Part shown: one piece after another, positions 18,189 to 27,383 of the stretch
Layout: each line of letters begins with the position of its first letter
Numbering within the stretch: the first letter of the stretch is position 1
Source of the DNA: Acidaminococcus sp.
Lineage (GTDB): Bacteria; Bacillota; Negativicutes; Acidaminococcales; Acidaminococcaceae
DNA length: 64,000 nt
Assembly: GCA_019416065.1 (NCBI GenBank)
Contig: DXYB01000003.1
Coordinates: forward strand, 28,723-92,722
Direction: 5' to 3'
The notes under the pieces: generated by a model
Told to the model about the DNA's origin: nothing
The model's database searches: none
What the model saw: only the letters and a program-made list of their open reading frames with translations
Made by a program: the position numbers and the translations under genes

Positions 18189-18591
18189 TTTTATCCTCAT
18201 ACATCATTTTACTTTCGGCTTCTGCCGCAATCGTTCCATCTTCTAGAATTACCTGTCCGGTAAGTTCCAAAAGAGGTCCCTTTCTCCGCTTGACTTTAGC
18301 TACAATCCGAACAGATTTTCCGATTTGCACAGGCTTTCGGTACCGGATTTCCATCTTGGCCGTATAGGCCACTCGGTGCTCCACCATATAGGGATAGTTC
18401 CCCATGGTCTCATCCAGCAGTGTGAAAATGAGTCCCCCGTGCATTCGTCCGTCATAGCTCTGGTGAACGGGCTGGGGTACAAAGGTAGCTGTCACACTGT
18501 CAGCATCCGTTTTAAAATGCATATGCAGCCCGATAGGGTTATCTACCCCACAGCCAAAACACATGGTATCTCTTTCCCGTCTATTATCCAT
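18175..18591 (-). CDS. PaaI-type hotdog-fold thioesterase
   Basis: The 138-residue protein has the hotdog pattern with MHGGLIFTLLDETMG, the helix carrying the catalytic acidic residue of PaaI/YiiD-like acyl-CoA thioesterases. CFGCGVDNPIGLHMHF near the N terminus is a common prefix in this subgroup. The ATG overlaps the stop of the esterase gene (TGATG), and GGAGG lies seven bases upstream. The gene is inserted between the esterase and rnr in an otherwise classic Firmicute operon. The acyl-CoA substrate cannot be inferred. Confidence 0.85.
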   Translation of the reverse strand: MDNRRERDTMCFGCGVDNPIGLHMHFKTDADSVTATFVPQPVHQSYDGRMHGGLIFTLLDETMGNYPYMVEHRVAYTAKMEIRYRKPVQIGKSVRIVAKVKRRKGPLLELTGQVILEDGTIAAEAESKMMYEDKNETN

Positions 18592-19325
18592 CAAGATTCC
18601 TCCACAAAAGCCAAAATGGCCTGATAGACTTTGACCCGTCCCCGGTATAAGGTCAGCACATGGCGTCCGCCAGGTACCCAGCAAAGGGTTTTCTTTTTTG
18701 ACCGCGTCCTATTATAAATATATTCTGCACTTTCAGGACAAACCGTATGCTCTGTCTTGGACTGCAGAATAAGGAGCGGCGCCGTGACATAGGGCAATAG
18801 CCGTTTTACTTGCCGTAAGAGCGCCGCCAACTGATGAACGCCATAAATCGGCATGCAAGGATAACTTACATCAAACCGTAGTGCAGCATCAATATGCCGT
18901 TTCTTTTTAGGAATGGCCCAGTATGGCAGCCGATCCGCCAACCATAAAAAATGAATCCGCCAGTCATAAATATAGATGGGTGCGGAAATAGACACAATCC
19001 CCTCCACCTGCGTTTTTGCCCCGGCATAGAGCGCCAAAAGGCCGCCCATACTAAGGCCGACGACAAAGACCTTGTGGCAGTTATGCCGTAGGGCTTCCAC
19101 CGCTTCCATAACCTGCGTTTCCCACTGGGTAAAGCATACCTTGCACAACTCTTTAGGTGTAGTGCCATGTCCAGAAAGCAGCAGTCCTTGTACCGTATGT
19201 CCCCGTTTGTGGAGGATTTCTCCCAATTCCCGCAGCTCTGCCGGTGTACCGGTAAATCCGTGAATAAGGAGGACACCCGTGCCGCTGGTACCCGGCCAAA
19301 AATACCCTTCCCCTCCGCTTAGCAT
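18591..19325 (-). CDS. Alpha/beta-hydrolase, carboxylesterase of the Est30/YvaK type
   Basis: The 244-residue protein contains LLIHGFTGTPAE (oxyanion region), the nucleophile elbow GLSMGG, and a C-terminal GGRHVLT region supplying the catalytic His. Length and sequence resemble Bacillus Est30/YvaK, which sits in the same place between secG and rnr. The natural substrate is unknown; monoacylglycerols or short esters are typical. The ATG is preceded by GGGGG. An attenuator-like hairpin lies between secG and this gene. Confidence 0.88.
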   Translation of the reverse strand: MLSGGEGYFWPGTSGTGVLLIHGFTGTPAELRELGEILHKRGHTVQGLLLSGHGTTPKELCKVCFTQWETQVMEAVEALRHNCHKVFVVGLSMGGLLALYAGAKTQVEGIVSISAPIYIYDWRIHFLWLADRLPYWAIPKKKRHIDAALRFDVSYPCMPIYGVHQLAALLRQVKRLLPYVTAPLLILQSKTEHTVCPESAEYIYNRTRSKKKTLCWVPGGRHVLTLYRGRVKVYQAILAFVEES

Positions 19326-19348
19326 GGGATTCCCCCTTTTCCTACAGC

Positions 19349-19379
19349 AAAAGTGGCATTACCCAAAAGGCAATGCCAC
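19349..19379 (-). terminator. Attenuator-like hairpin between secG and the esterase gene
   Basis: GTGGCATT/AATGCCAC, an 8-bp stem, is followed by TTTT on the minus strand. The short T-run suggests partial termination that would leave secG more abundant than the downstream genes. Confidence 0.6.
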
Positions 19380-19408
19380 CACCGCTTCCTATTTTTGTTC
19401 TTTTGCCA

Positions 19409-19648
19409 TTACTGCAGGCGGGCAATGATCACATTGATCACGGCAAAGGCAATGCCCAGCACCGTAGTAAACCGGGACAAGGCCTCATCCATGTCCGTCG
19501 GTTTCCCGCCAAACAAGGATTCTCCACCGCCCAGTCCTGCAAAGCCAGAGCTCTTGCCGGACTGCAGCAAAATAGAACCCATTAGCAGCACGCTTATAAT
19601 TACATCCAAAATCATTAACACATTGAGTGCTACGAAAATTCCCTCCAC
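19409..19648 (-). CDS. secG: Protein translocase subunit SecG
   Basis: Small subunit of the SecYEG channel. The 79 residues show two hydrophobic segments separated by a loop with LLQSGKSSGFAGLGGG and a second Gly-rich turn ESLFGGK, the family signature. The start is GTG with only a weak AAGG nearby. It is the first gene of the secG-esterase-thioesterase-rnr-smpB operon and has its own promoter. Confidence 0.95.
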   Translation of the reverse strand: MEGIFVALNVLMILDVIISVLLMGSILLQSGKSSGFAGLGGGESLFGGKPTDMDEALSRFTTVLGIAFAVINVIIARLQ

Positions 19649-19663
19649 CTTTCAGATTTAATT

Positions 19664-19693
19664 ATTATACTCCTAAATCCTCTCGTTTGTCCA
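19664..19693 (-). promoter_or_regulatory. Promoter of the secG operon
   Basis: TGGACA, 18-bp spacer, TATAAT on the minus strand, between pheT and secG. Confidence 0.75.
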
Positions 19694-19718
19694 CTGTTCA
19701 CAGGGAATTGGAGATAGT

Positions 19719-22157
19719 TTACCCCCGTAGAGCTGCCTGGAATTTTTCTTGGACATGCTTGACCATCTGGCGTACTGTATCGTCCACTTCTTTGTCCTTG
19801 AGTGTCTTTGTCAGGTCTTGAAAGGACAGGGTAAAGGCTACAGACTTATATCCGTTCTGGATTTGGCGGCCGGTATATACATCAAACAGATGGACTTCTT
19901 TCAATAGCTTTCCTCCCTGCTGCCTGATTTCTTCCATCAAGTCAGAAGCTGGTACACTTTCCGGTACCACCACAGCAATATCCCTGCTAGAGCTGGGGAA
20001 CTGAGGAATATGGGTAAACTGCACCACTTTTTCTGCCTCAGCCACCAAGCTGTTGACGTCCATTTCCAGCACAAAAGTTTCATAAGAAAGACCGAAACGC
20101 TCCTGCACCTGCGGATGTAGCGTACCCATAAAGCCTACGATACGACCTTCGTGGACCAGCATGCAGCTCTTACCGGGATGAAGGAATTTTTCGTGCGACA
20201 GCTTATATTCCATCCCTGTCACATGAAGGCGGTCCAGCATCCCTTCCAGCATCCCTTTTAAGTCATAAAAATCAAAGGTATCTTTGGCCTCCGTCCAATT
20301 GGGATCATTGCGTTTTCCGCTAAGCACAATCCCTAGACGTGTCACCTCTGCAGGCTGGGTCGTTAACGGTAACGCCTTGGGTAAAAAGACCCGTCCCACT
20401 TCAAAAAGTGCAACTCGTTCGCTTTGCCGAGCTAAATTATATGCTGCAGTATGCAATAGGCTGGGCACTAATGTGGTGCGCAGCGTTTTAAAATCATCGC
20501 TAAGAGGATTCATGATCTGGATGGATTGACGCCGAGGATCTTCTGCGTCTAGGGACAACAAGTCATAATCCCCTGCATTGATAAACGTGTAGGTAATCGC
20601 TTCATCCAACCCTATATCCGCCAGATAATCCTGGATACTATCTTTTACGTCTTCCAATGGGTTTTGTCCGCCCCGTGCCATATCAAGCTGAGGCAATGAG
20701 GACGGAATCTTATCATAGCCGTAGATTCTAGCCACTTCTTCTGCTAGGTCTGCGTCACAACTGCAGTCATTGCGCCAGGTAGGAACCGTAACCAGCCAGG
20801 ATCCATCGGATTGCACTTGCACCATAAAATGCAAATCTTCCAGAATATTTCGCATGGTGGCATCGGAAATTTCTTCTGTTCCAATCCGATGCCGCAAATT
20901 ATCGGGTATAGCCTGGATCTCCACTGGCTTTTTTACCACCGGATAGTCTTCTACCACACCAGGGACCGCCTCACAGGAACCAATTTCCTGAAGCAAATGG
21001 ATGGCCCGGTCCAGTGCATCTTGGGTGCGGATAGTATCCACGCCCCGTTCAAACCGCTGACTCGCTTCACTGCGCAGCCCTAAATCTTTGGAGGTATGAC
21101 GAATGCTGGGACCATAGAACGTAGCACTTTCCAGCATAACGTTCACCGTTTGCTCCGTCACTTCCGTAGCAAGGCCGCCCATTACACCAGCAAGGCCGAT
21201 TGCTTTACCCGGATCGGCAATTACAACCATGTCTTGGGTAAGATCTCGTTTTTGGTGATCCAATGTAACCAGCTGTTCCCCTGTTTTTGCCCGGCGCACA
21301 ATCCAGGTATGATCTTGCACTTTATCGTAATCATAAGCATGCATGGGCTGCCCCAGTTCCATCATCACATAGTTGGTCACATCCACTACATTATTGATAG
21401 GGCGGATATTTACGGCCCGCAGTACGCGCTGCATCCATTCCGGAGAAGAGGTGATTTTTACATTTTTTACAAGACGCAGGGCAAAGCGGCTGCATAGATC
21501 GGGGCACTGGATCTCCACCTTAGCCATATCCGAAAGGGAACTGCCAACAATATCCTGGGTAGAAAGCTTTGGCAACCGCACATTCTGATGGAGCACGGCC
21601 CCGATTTCCCGGGCTAGGCCCAGCATATTAAAACAGTCACTGCGATTTGCCGTAAGATCTATATCCAGCACCACATCATCCAGCCCCAGATATGCTTTCA
21701 CATCCACTCCAAGAGGAGTGGTTCCTGGCAGGATGTAGAGGCCGTTTCTCTGCTCCGGCAAAAGCAGCTTGGCATCAATCCCCAGTTCTTCCGCACTGCA
21801 GCACATACCAGCGGAGTCGTAGCCGGCCATTTTTACATCCTGAATGACCTTGCCTCCAGGTAGATGCGCTCCCACAAGGGCCACAGGAACAATATCATTT
21901 TCCTGTACATTGGGAGCCCCGATCAAAATCTGCAGCGTTTTTTCTCCACCTACATCCACCTGACAAATCAGCAGATGATCCGACTGCGGATGCTTTTCTA
22001 CCTTTAATAATTTTCCGGTTACCACGCCATCCAGGCCTTCGCCAAGATGAATCACTTGTTCTACTTCCAATCCTACACTGGTCAGGATCTCGGCCAGTTT
22101 TTCCGGCGTCATCGGTATGTCCACATATTGTTGTAACCAACGCATCGAAGCTAACAT
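19719..22157 (-). CDS. pheT: Phenylalanyl-tRNA synthetase beta subunit
   Basis: Beta chain of the alpha2-beta2 enzyme charging tRNA-Phe. About 812 residues carry the full domain set: an N-terminal tRNA-binding OB domain (HPQSDHLLICQVDVG), B3/B4 editing domain, B5 domain with NDCSCDADLAEEVARIYGYD, and a C-terminal FDX-ACB domain starting near FPSSSRDIAVVV. The ATG at 22157 is nine bases after GGGAGG. It follows pheS by 17 bases and shares its T-box control. Confidence 0.97.
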   Translation of the reverse strand: MLASMRWLQQYVDIPMTPEKLAEILTSVGLEVEQVIHLGEGLDGVVTGKLLKVEKHPQSDHLLICQVDVGGEKTLQILIGAPNVQENDIVPVALVGAHLPGGKVIQDVKMAGYDSAGMCCSAEELGIDAKLLLPEQRNGLYILPGTTPLGVDVKAYLGLDDVVLDIDLTANRSDCFNMLGLAREIGAVLHQNVRLPKLSTQDIVGSSLSDMAKVEIQCPDLCSRFALRLVKNVKITSSPEWMQRVLRAVNIRPINNVVDVTNYVMMELGQPMHAYDYDKVQDHTWIVRRAKTGEQLVTLDHQKRDLTQDMVVIADPGKAIGLAGVMGGLATEVTEQTVNVMLESATFYGPSIRHTSKDLGLRSEASQRFERGVDTIRTQDALDRAIHLLQEIGSCEAVPGVVEDYPVVKKPVEIQAIPDNLRHRIGTEEISDATMRNILEDLHFMVQVQSDGSWLVTVPTWRNDCSCDADLAEEVARIYGYDKIPSSLPQLDMARGGQNPLEDVKDSIQDYLADIGLDEAITYTFINAGDYDLLSLDAEDPRRQSIQIMNPLSDDFKTLRTTLVPSLLHTAAYNLARQSERVALFEVGRVFLPKALPLTTQPAEVTRLGIVLSGKRNDPNWTEAKDTFDFYDLKGMLEGMLDRLHVTGMEYKLSHEKFLHPGKSCMLVHEGRIVGFMGTLHPQVQERFGLSYETFVLEMDVNSLVAEAEKVVQFTHIPQFPSSSRDIAVVVPESVPASDLMEEIRQQGGKLLKEVHLFDVYTGRQIQNGYKSVAFTLSFQDLTKTLKDKEVDDTVRQMVKHVQEKFQAALRG

Positions 22158-22174
22158 AATTCTTTGCCTCCCAA

Positions 22175-23197
22175 TCAAAATTGACGGATGAACCGCAGAT
22201 CATTTTCAAAGAACAGCCGCAAATCATCAATGCCATAGCGCAGCATGGCAATCCGTTCCACGCCCATCCCAAAGGCAAAGCCTTTCATCGTATCCGGATC
22301 ATATCCGCTCATACGCAGTACGTTGGGATGCACCATACCAGCTCCCAAAATTTCCAGCCAACCGGAATTTTTACAGACCCTACAGCCTTTTCCGCCGCAA
22401 ATGACGCAGCTGATATCTACTTCGCAAGAAGGCTCCGTAAAGGGAAAGAAACTGGGCCGTAGACGAATCCGCACTGCATCTCCAAACATCTCCTTGCAAA
22501 ACAGCTCCAATGTCCCTTTGAGATCTGCTAAAGACACATCTTTATCCACAACTAATCCTTCCACCTGGTGAAACATAGGAGAATGGGTAGCATCATAATC
22601 ATTACGGTATACGGCCCCAGGGCAAATCATGCGGATTGGAGTATTGGGTTTCCTGCTTTGCATGGTACGGGCCTGCACGCCACTGGTCTGGGTGCGGAGC
22701 AGCAAATTTTCTGTCAGATAAAAACTATCCTGCATATCCCGTGCCGGATGATCTTTCGGCAGATTCAAAGCCTCAAAATTGAAATAGTCCGTTTCTACTT
22801 CCGGACCACCTTCTACCTCAAAGCCCATGCGCATAAAAATTTTCTTGATATCCCGCAGTGTCTGGGTTAAAGGGTGAAGATGTCCTACCGCCGGTTTTCT
22901 TCCGGGCAGGGTAAAATCCAGCACTTCATTCTGGATTTTTTCTTCCATTTGCCGCTTTTCCAGCAGTTTCATCTGTTCGTTGATTTTGGCCTCAGCCCGG
23001 GCACGAACCTCATTGACCATCTTTCCAATACGGGGGCGTTCTTCTGCTGCCACATTGCCCAGTTCCCGCAAAATGGCAGTCAATGCTCCTTTTTTGCCCA
23101 AATACTGGACCCGGATATTTTTCAGGTCTTCCACACTTTTGACGTCGCTAAGATCTTTTTGGATTTTTTCCCTGAGTTCCTGCAATTTGTCACTCAT
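22175..23197 (-). CDS. pheS: Phenylalanyl-tRNA synthetase alpha subunit
   Basis: Catalytic chain. Residues 1 to about 85 form the coiled-coil tRNA-binding arm; the class II core shows HPLTQTLRDIKKIFMRMGFE, motif 2 around VYRNDYDATHSPMFHQVEG, and motif 3 GMGVERIAMLRYG. The ATG at 23197 has GGGAGG seven bases upstream; two earlier in-frame ATGs are less well placed. The length is 340 residues, as usual. Confidence 0.97.
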   Translation of the reverse strand: MSDKLQELREKIQKDLSDVKSVEDLKNIRVQYLGKKGALTAILRELGNVAAEERPRIGKMVNEVRARAEAKINEQMKLLEKRQMEEKIQNEVLDFTLPGRKPAVGHLHPLTQTLRDIKKIFMRMGFEVEGGPEVETDYFNFEALNLPKDHPARDMQDSFYLTENLLLRTQTSGVQARTMQSRKPNTPIRMICPGAVYRNDYDATHSPMFHQVEGLVVDKDVSLADLKGTLELFCKEMFGDAVRIRLRPSFFPFTEPSCEVDISCVICGGKGCRVCKNSGWLEILGAGMVHPNVLRMSGYDPDTMKGFAFGMGVERIAMLRYGIDDLRLFFENDLRFIRQF

Positions 23198-23218
23198 CTT
23201 CATGCCTCCCAATAAAAT

Positions 23219-23432
23219 AAACCTCCGTCCCACAAGGGGCGAAGGTTCGCGGTACCACCCTATTTTTTACTCATGCGGCAGATAACGCAGCCAGCGCCGG
23301 ACCTACTTGGTTTCAGCCCGGCTGCTCCCAGGTGAACTTCCTCCCGCTCTTACGATCCGGCTTCCACCTACCCGGACTCTCTGTGCGCGCCTGCGAAAGT
23401 ACTCTCCTGTTCGTCGCAGCTATAAAATTGTT
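23219..23432 (-). promoter_or_regulatory. T-box riboswitch controlling pheST
   Basis: The 5' leader contains the T-box core GGGTGGTACCGCG (minus strand, 23248-23260). It is followed by a terminator in which AACCTtCGcCCC pairs with GGGaCGgAGGTT and a TATTTTATT tail. A candidate Phe specifier codon TTC is at 23334-23336 in the stem I region. Uncharged tRNA-Phe would stabilise the antiterminator and allow transcription. The specifier placement is my inference from the primary sequence; the T-box and terminator are clear. Confidence 0.93.
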
Positions 23433-23438
23433 GGAGCT

Positions 23439-23468
23439 ATTATACCATAGATGCAAGCCCTGCGTCAA
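23439..23468 (-). promoter_or_regulatory. Promoter of pheST
   Basis: TTGACG, 18-bp spacer, TATAAT on the minus strand, immediately upstream of the T-box leader. Confidence 0.85.
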
Positions 23469-23476
23469 AACCGTTT

Positions 23477-23500
23477 AAAAAAACGGGGCCTGTACCCCGT
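23477..23500 (-). terminator. Intrinsic terminator downstream of the 23.5-24.1 kb gene
   Basis: ACGGGG/CCCCGT stem followed by seven Ts on the minus strand. It ends the yicC-to-23.5 kb transcript just before the pheST promoter. Confidence 0.88.
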
Positions 23501-23513
23501 TTTAGTCTTTTGC

Positions 23514-24062
23514 TTATTTGCGGTTATTGTATATAGTTTCTTGGATTGCTTTTTGGATGGCCTCCTGCATTTCCGGGCGATGCTGATCCACCTCTAAGAT
23601 GCGTTTTAGTTCCTCATCCGGGTCGTCATCCACCTCGCCAAATTCCACGTGGCAGAGATTCTTATCCCACGCACACAGGGAAAAGGTTTGTTCCTTATGA
23701 TTATACTCCACAGTATAATATAAGGGATTTTCGCCCTGAGGGCCGGTGACGATATACGCACGGCGGCACAATGGCTGGACATTAGCAGTAAAGGGAAAGA
23801 AAAGCCGCAAGATAAAGCCGCCAGGTTTTCCCGCTCTGGCGTCAGACCGATCCCCAAAGGGAACTGCATCCACCTGGAAGTGCTCTTCCTGAACTGATAA
23901 CGGACTTTCCTCTTTAACTGCTTTTTGGTAGTTTTGCAAAGTTGCTGAGCAAATCTTCGCAAAGCTGTTAGCCAGATCAAAAACATCCAATCCGTATTTT
24001 TCCTTGCCTTGGTAAATCACAACCGGCAAAAATTTATGCTCTAAGTAGTACAAGGGATCCAT
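23514..24062 (-). CDS. Conserved-looking protein of unknown function
   Basis: I do not recognise this 182-residue soluble protein. It begins MDPLYYLEH, contains a region with several Cys and aromatic residues (CRRAYIVTGPQG) that looks like beta strands, and ends in an acidic-to-basic helical tail (DDDPDEELKRIL). No signal peptide or membrane segment is visible. The ATG at 24062 has AAAGGA seven bases upstream and follows coaBC by 11 bases, so it is the last gene of the yicC-remA-gmk-rpoZ-coaBC operon. priA, frequent at this place, is absent. Confidence 0.75.
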   Translation of the reverse strand: MDPLYYLEHKFLPVVIYQGKEKYGLDVFDLANSFAKICSATLQNYQKAVKEESPLSVQEEHFQVDAVPFGDRSDARAGKPGGFILRLFFPFTANVQPLCRRAYIVTGPQGENPLYYTVEYNHKEQTFSLCAWDKNLCHVEFGEVDDDPDEELKRILEVDQHRPEMQEAIQKAIQETIYNNRK

Positions 24063-24073
24063 AGTCATTCCTT

Positions 24074-25285
24074 TTAACAAGAGTTCTTTTTGTGGAAGTG
24101 TGCGCTGACAATATCCAATATTCTATTTCCCACTGCCTCTTTGCTCATAAGCTCCAGGCTTTCCACCCGGCCATCAGGAAAGAGAAACTTCACCACATTG
24201 GTATCCGTGGAAAAGCCGGCTCCTTGCATGCTTACATCATTGGCTACAATCATGTCCAGATTCTTTTTTCTGACTTTTTCTGCTGCATTTTCCAGCAAAT
24301 GTTGGGTTTCTGCTGCAAATCCTACCAGAAACTGGTGGGTCTTTTGCTTGCCTAGTAACTGCAAAATATCCGGATTTTTGTCCAGTGTCAGGGTTAGGTT
24401 TTCGTCATGTTTTTTGATTTTTTGGGATGCTTGTTGGTGGGGTTTATAATCGGCCACAGCCGCCGCCTTGATCACGGCATCCACCTGATCATATTCTGCC
24501 AGAACAGCTTGCAACATCTCCCCTGTGCTTTCCACCCGGATAAAGCGGACATTTTTAGGAGGTGTAATAGCCGTAGGACCGGAAATCAGCACTACGTCAG
24601 CTCCCCGCCGGGCGGCGTCACGCGCGATGGCATAGCCCATTTTACCGCTGCTGCGATTGCCAATAAAGCGCACGGGGTCAATCGCTTCCCTCGTGCCCCC
24701 AGCCGTAACAAGAAGTTTCATCCCCCTTAGATCCCCTTCTTGCTTTGCAAAAAAGGAATCCATAAAAGAAAGTATATCATCCGGTTCCGGCAAACGGCCA
24801 GCCCCACAGATGCCACAGGCTAAATACCCGCTGCCGCTATCCATAATGGTAATCCCGTCTTTACGGAGGGTTTCCAGGTTGCGTTGTACCGCAGGATTTT
24901 GCAACATATTGGTATTCATGGCCGGACAAATAATTTTGGGTTTATCGCAAGCCAAAAGGGTGGTGCTCAGGAGATCATCTCCGATACCACCAGCCATTTT
25001 CCCTATGATATTGGCCGTAGCCGGGGCCACCACCATAATGTCACACCAGCGCCCCAGAGCTACATGCTCCACATTAAATTCTGCATTGCCGGCCCACAGA
25101 TCCGTTGCCACCGGATTGCCGCTGATTTCCTTAAAAAGAAGCGGAGAAACAAGATGTGTAGCCGCTTCGGTCATCACTACACGCACCAAGGCACCGGCCT
25201 GTACCAAGTGACTCACCAGCGTCACTACTTTGTACAAGGCAATGCCGCCAGTCACGCCTAAAGCGATCTTTTTGCCTTCTAGCAC
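24074..25285 (-). CDS. coaBC: Bifunctional phosphopantothenoylcysteine decarboxylase / phosphopantothenate--cysteine ligase
   Basis: Two steps of coenzyme A synthesis. The N-terminal flavoprotein CoaC half shows GVTGGIALYK, the PASANT-like stretch APATANIIGKMAGGIGD, and PAMNTNML; the C-terminal CoaB half begins near LLVTAGGTREAIDPVRFIGNRSSGKMG and has KAAAVADYKP. The 403 residues are typical. The start is GTG with GGAG upstream. It lies 12 bases after rpoZ, the usual Firmicute arrangement. Confidence 0.97.
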   Translation of the reverse strand: MLEGKKIALGVTGGIALYKVVTLVSHLVQAGALVRVVMTEAATHLVSPLLFKEISGNPVATDLWAGNAEFNVEHVALGRWCDIMVVAPATANIIGKMAGGIGDDLLSTTLLACDKPKIICPAMNTNMLQNPAVQRNLETLRKDGITIMDSGSGYLACGICGAGRLPEPDDILSFMDSFFAKQEGDLRGMKLLVTAGGTREAIDPVRFIGNRSSGKMGYAIARDAARRGADVVLISGPTAITPPKNVRFIRVESTGEMLQAVLAEYDQVDAVIKAAAVADYKPHQQASQKIKKHDENLTLTLDKNPDILQLLGKQKTHQFLVGFAAETQHLLENAAEKVRKKNLDMIVANDVSMQGAGFSTDTNVVKFLFPDGRVESLELMSKEAVGNRILDIVSAHFHKKNSC

Positions 25286-25297
25286 GATCCTGCTCCT

Positions 25298-25522
25298 TTA
25301 TGCTTTCTGCTCTTCCTCAAGCTCTTTCTTGGTAGCAATGCTGACCATACCTTCCCCGATTTCTTTCAGGGCAATGGATACAGGTTTGTTGGAATTTGAT
25401 TCCACCAGTGCTGGAGCATGATCCACCAGCTGACGGGCCCGTTTGGCAGCCATAATGCACAGCGCATATTTGCTCCCTACTTTTTTTGACAGATCATCAA
25501 TGGAAGGATCAATCATAGACAT
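25298..25522 (-). CDS. rpoZ: RNA polymerase omega subunit
   Basis: The 74-residue protein has the conserved core SKYALCIMAAKRARQL and KPVSIALKEI of omega, which helps assemble RNA polymerase around the beta' subunit. The ATG is preceded by AAGGAG. It sits between gmk and coaBC as in Bacillus and relatives. Confidence 0.95.
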   Translation of the reverse strand: MSMIDPSIDDLSKKVGSKYALCIMAAKRARQLVDHAPALVESNSNKPVSIALKEIGEGMVSIATKKELEEEQKA

Positions 25523-25536
25523 CGTTTCGTTCTCCT

Positions 25537-26175
25537 TTACTTTTCCACCTTGTTGCCTTCAGTTTCGCCCTGGCAAATTTCGTCCACAATATAATAAGTA
25601 CGGCCTACTCGCAAGTGTTCCACGTCAATGATCTTGCTGACTTTGTCAGTTGCCTTTTCTACTTCGTCATTGACCACGATATAATCGTATTTGGAAGCAT
25701 AGGAAAGCTCACTGGTAGCAGCGGACAAACGGCGTTTAATGACGTCCACCGCATCCGTGCCCCGCTTGTAGATGCGTTTGCTTAATTCGTCCAGAGACGG
25801 CGGCACAATGAACACAAAAACCCCTTCCGGGTAGCTCTTTTTCACTTGCAGGGCGCCCTGGGGATCAATCTCCAAAATTACATCCATCCCTTCCGCCAGT
25901 CTGTCCAACACATACTGTTTCGGGGTACCATAATAGTTGCCATACACGGACGCATGTTCCAACAAGCCCCCGTTTTTAATCAGATCTTCAAATTCATCCC
26001 GGGTCTTAAAGAAATAATTGACCCCGTCCACTTCCCCTTTGCGGGGTCCGCGGGTAGTGCAGGATACAGAATAGGCCATATGGTCACGTTTCTCCCGCAG
26101 CCGGGCACAAATCGTGCCTTTGCCCGCACCACTAGGGCCACTTAAAACCAGCAGGATCCCCTGTGGCTTATTCAT
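25537..26175 (-). CDS. gmk: Guanylate kinase
   Basis: Phosphorylates GMP to GDP. LSGPSGAGKGTI is the P-loop; SCTTRGPRKGEVDGVNYFF is the GMP-binding region; EIDPQGALQVK lies in the core. I chose the ATG at 26175, six bases after AGGAGG and overlapping the stop of the RemA-like gene by 8 bases; the open frame extends 33 codons upstream but has no good start there. The length is 212 residues. Confidence 0.96.
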   Translation of the reverse strand: MNKPQGILLVLSGPSGAGKGTICARLREKRDHMAYSVSCTTRGPRKGEVDGVNYFFKTRDEFEDLIKNGGLLEHASVYGNYYGTPKQYVLDRLAEGMDVILEIDPQGALQVKKSYPEGVFVFIVPPSLDELSKRIYKRGTDAVDVIKRRLSAATSELSYASKYDYIVVNDEVEKATDKVSKIIDVEHLRVGRTYYIVDEICQGETEGNKVEK

Positions 26176-26458
26176 TGTCATCCTCCTTTTCTTCCGCAGT
26201 AGGAACCGGATCCGGGACATCCTGGGCAAACCGATTGGCAATGGTTTCTGGCTGCAGTGCCGAAAGTACCACATGCCCGCTATCCATAATCAGCACGGCA
26301 CGGGTTCGTCTGCCATAAGTCGCATCAATCACAACCCCTTTATCCCGACCATCTTGGATAATCCGCTTGATGGGAGCACTTTCCGGACCAATGATGCTGA
26401 CCACCCGCTGGGCAGAAACAATATTACCAAAACCGATATTAATCAATTTAATATCCAT
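26168..26458 (-). CDS. RemA-like (DUF370) regulator
   Basis: The 96-residue protein begins MDIKLINIGFGNIV and contains RRTRAVLIMDSGHVVLSAL, matching the DUF370/RemA family, whose Bacillus member is a DNA-binding activator of matrix genes. The C-terminal 20 residues are an acidic extension (AEEKEDD). Start at ATG 26458 after AGGAG. The yicC-remA-gmk-rpoZ order is widely conserved in Firmicutes. Its targets in this organism are unknown, and matrix regulation should not be assumed. Confidence 0.9.
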   Translation of the reverse strand: MDIKLINIGFGNIVSAQRVVSIIGPESAPIKRIIQDGRDKGVVIDATYGRRTRAVLIMDSGHVVLSALQPETIANRFAQDVPDPVPTAEEKEDDNE

Positions 26459-26475
26459 CTTCACTCTCCTGCTAG

Positions 26476-27372
26476 TTATTGTATATTTTGGATTTGTTCT
26501 CGAACTTTCTCGATTTCACTTTTCATACTGACTACGGTCTGGATAATCGGAGCATCGGCTGCTTTGGAAGCGATGGTATTGCTCTCCCGATTCATTTCCT
26601 GCACCAAAAAATCCATTCGCCGCCCCACCGGCTTATTTTCCATAAGGAGCTGACGGAATTGGTTAAGATGGCTATGTAGACGGACAAATTCCTCCGTGGT
26701 ATTCACCTTGTCAGCATAAATCGCTGTTTCCGCAATCAGGCGTCCTTCGTCCACATTTCCAGCCCCTGCCTCTTGAAGCAATTGGCGAACAGATTCCGTT
26801 AGACGATTGCGGTATACTGTCAATGTTTCAGGAGCCCGTTTTTCGATGGTTTCCAGATCAGTTTCAATGGCATCAATACGCTTCCGGATATCTCGGGAAA
26901 GCATCTCTCCTTCTGTTTGACGCATTGTTTCCAGATGATCCAAGGCCGTTGTCACGGTCTTTTCTATCAGCGGCCACAACGGCATAAGATCCATTTCTTC
27001 TTCCTGGGTAACCAGCACGTCCGGCTGGCCGGCAATAAAAAGTATATCTGATTCCACACGACCTTCCGGTATATCCAAAAGCTGTCGTAGGCCTTGTAAA
27101 CTATCATGATACGCACTTGCTAGTGCTTTGTCAAGTCTTACGCTTTTTGCTCCGCTGCCCGTATAAGCAGCATTGATAAATACGTCAATATGTCCTCGGG
27201 GAATCCGATCCAAAATCAGGCGGCGAATTTTGCTCTCTACCGGATTCAAAAAGCGGGGAGAACGAATCGACAGTTCCGCGTAGCGGTGATTAACGGTTTT
27301 GATTTCACAGGCAAAAGAAAATCCTTCCTGTTCTACCTGGCATCGTCCGTAACCGGTCATACTCTGCAGCAT
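26476..27372 (-). CDS. YicC/YloC family endoribonuclease
   Basis: The 298-residue protein starts MLQSMTGYGR, the invariant family start, and contains KTVNHRYAEL and a C-terminal DFLVQEMNRESNTIASK region. E. coli YicC is an endoribonuclease acting on small RNAs; the role in Firmicutes is less clear. GGAGG precedes the ATG. It opens the remA-gmk-rpoZ-coaBC group, 11 bases after the upstream secreted-protein gene. Confidence 0.93.
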   Translation of the reverse strand: MLQSMTGYGRCQVEQEGFSFACEIKTVNHRYAELSIRSPRFLNPVESKIRRLILDRIPRGHIDVFINAAYTGSGAKSVRLDKALASAYHDSLQGLRQLLDIPEGRVESDILFIAGQPDVLVTQEEEMDLMPLWPLIEKTVTTALDHLETMRQTEGEMLSRDIRKRIDAIETDLETIEKRAPETLTVYRNRLTESVRQLLQEAGAGNVDEGRLIAETAIYADKVNTTEEFVRLHSHLNQFRQLLMENKPVGRRMDFLVQEMNRESNTIASKAADAPIIQTVVSMKSEIEKVREQIQNIQ

Positions 27373-27383
27373 GGTGTGCCTCC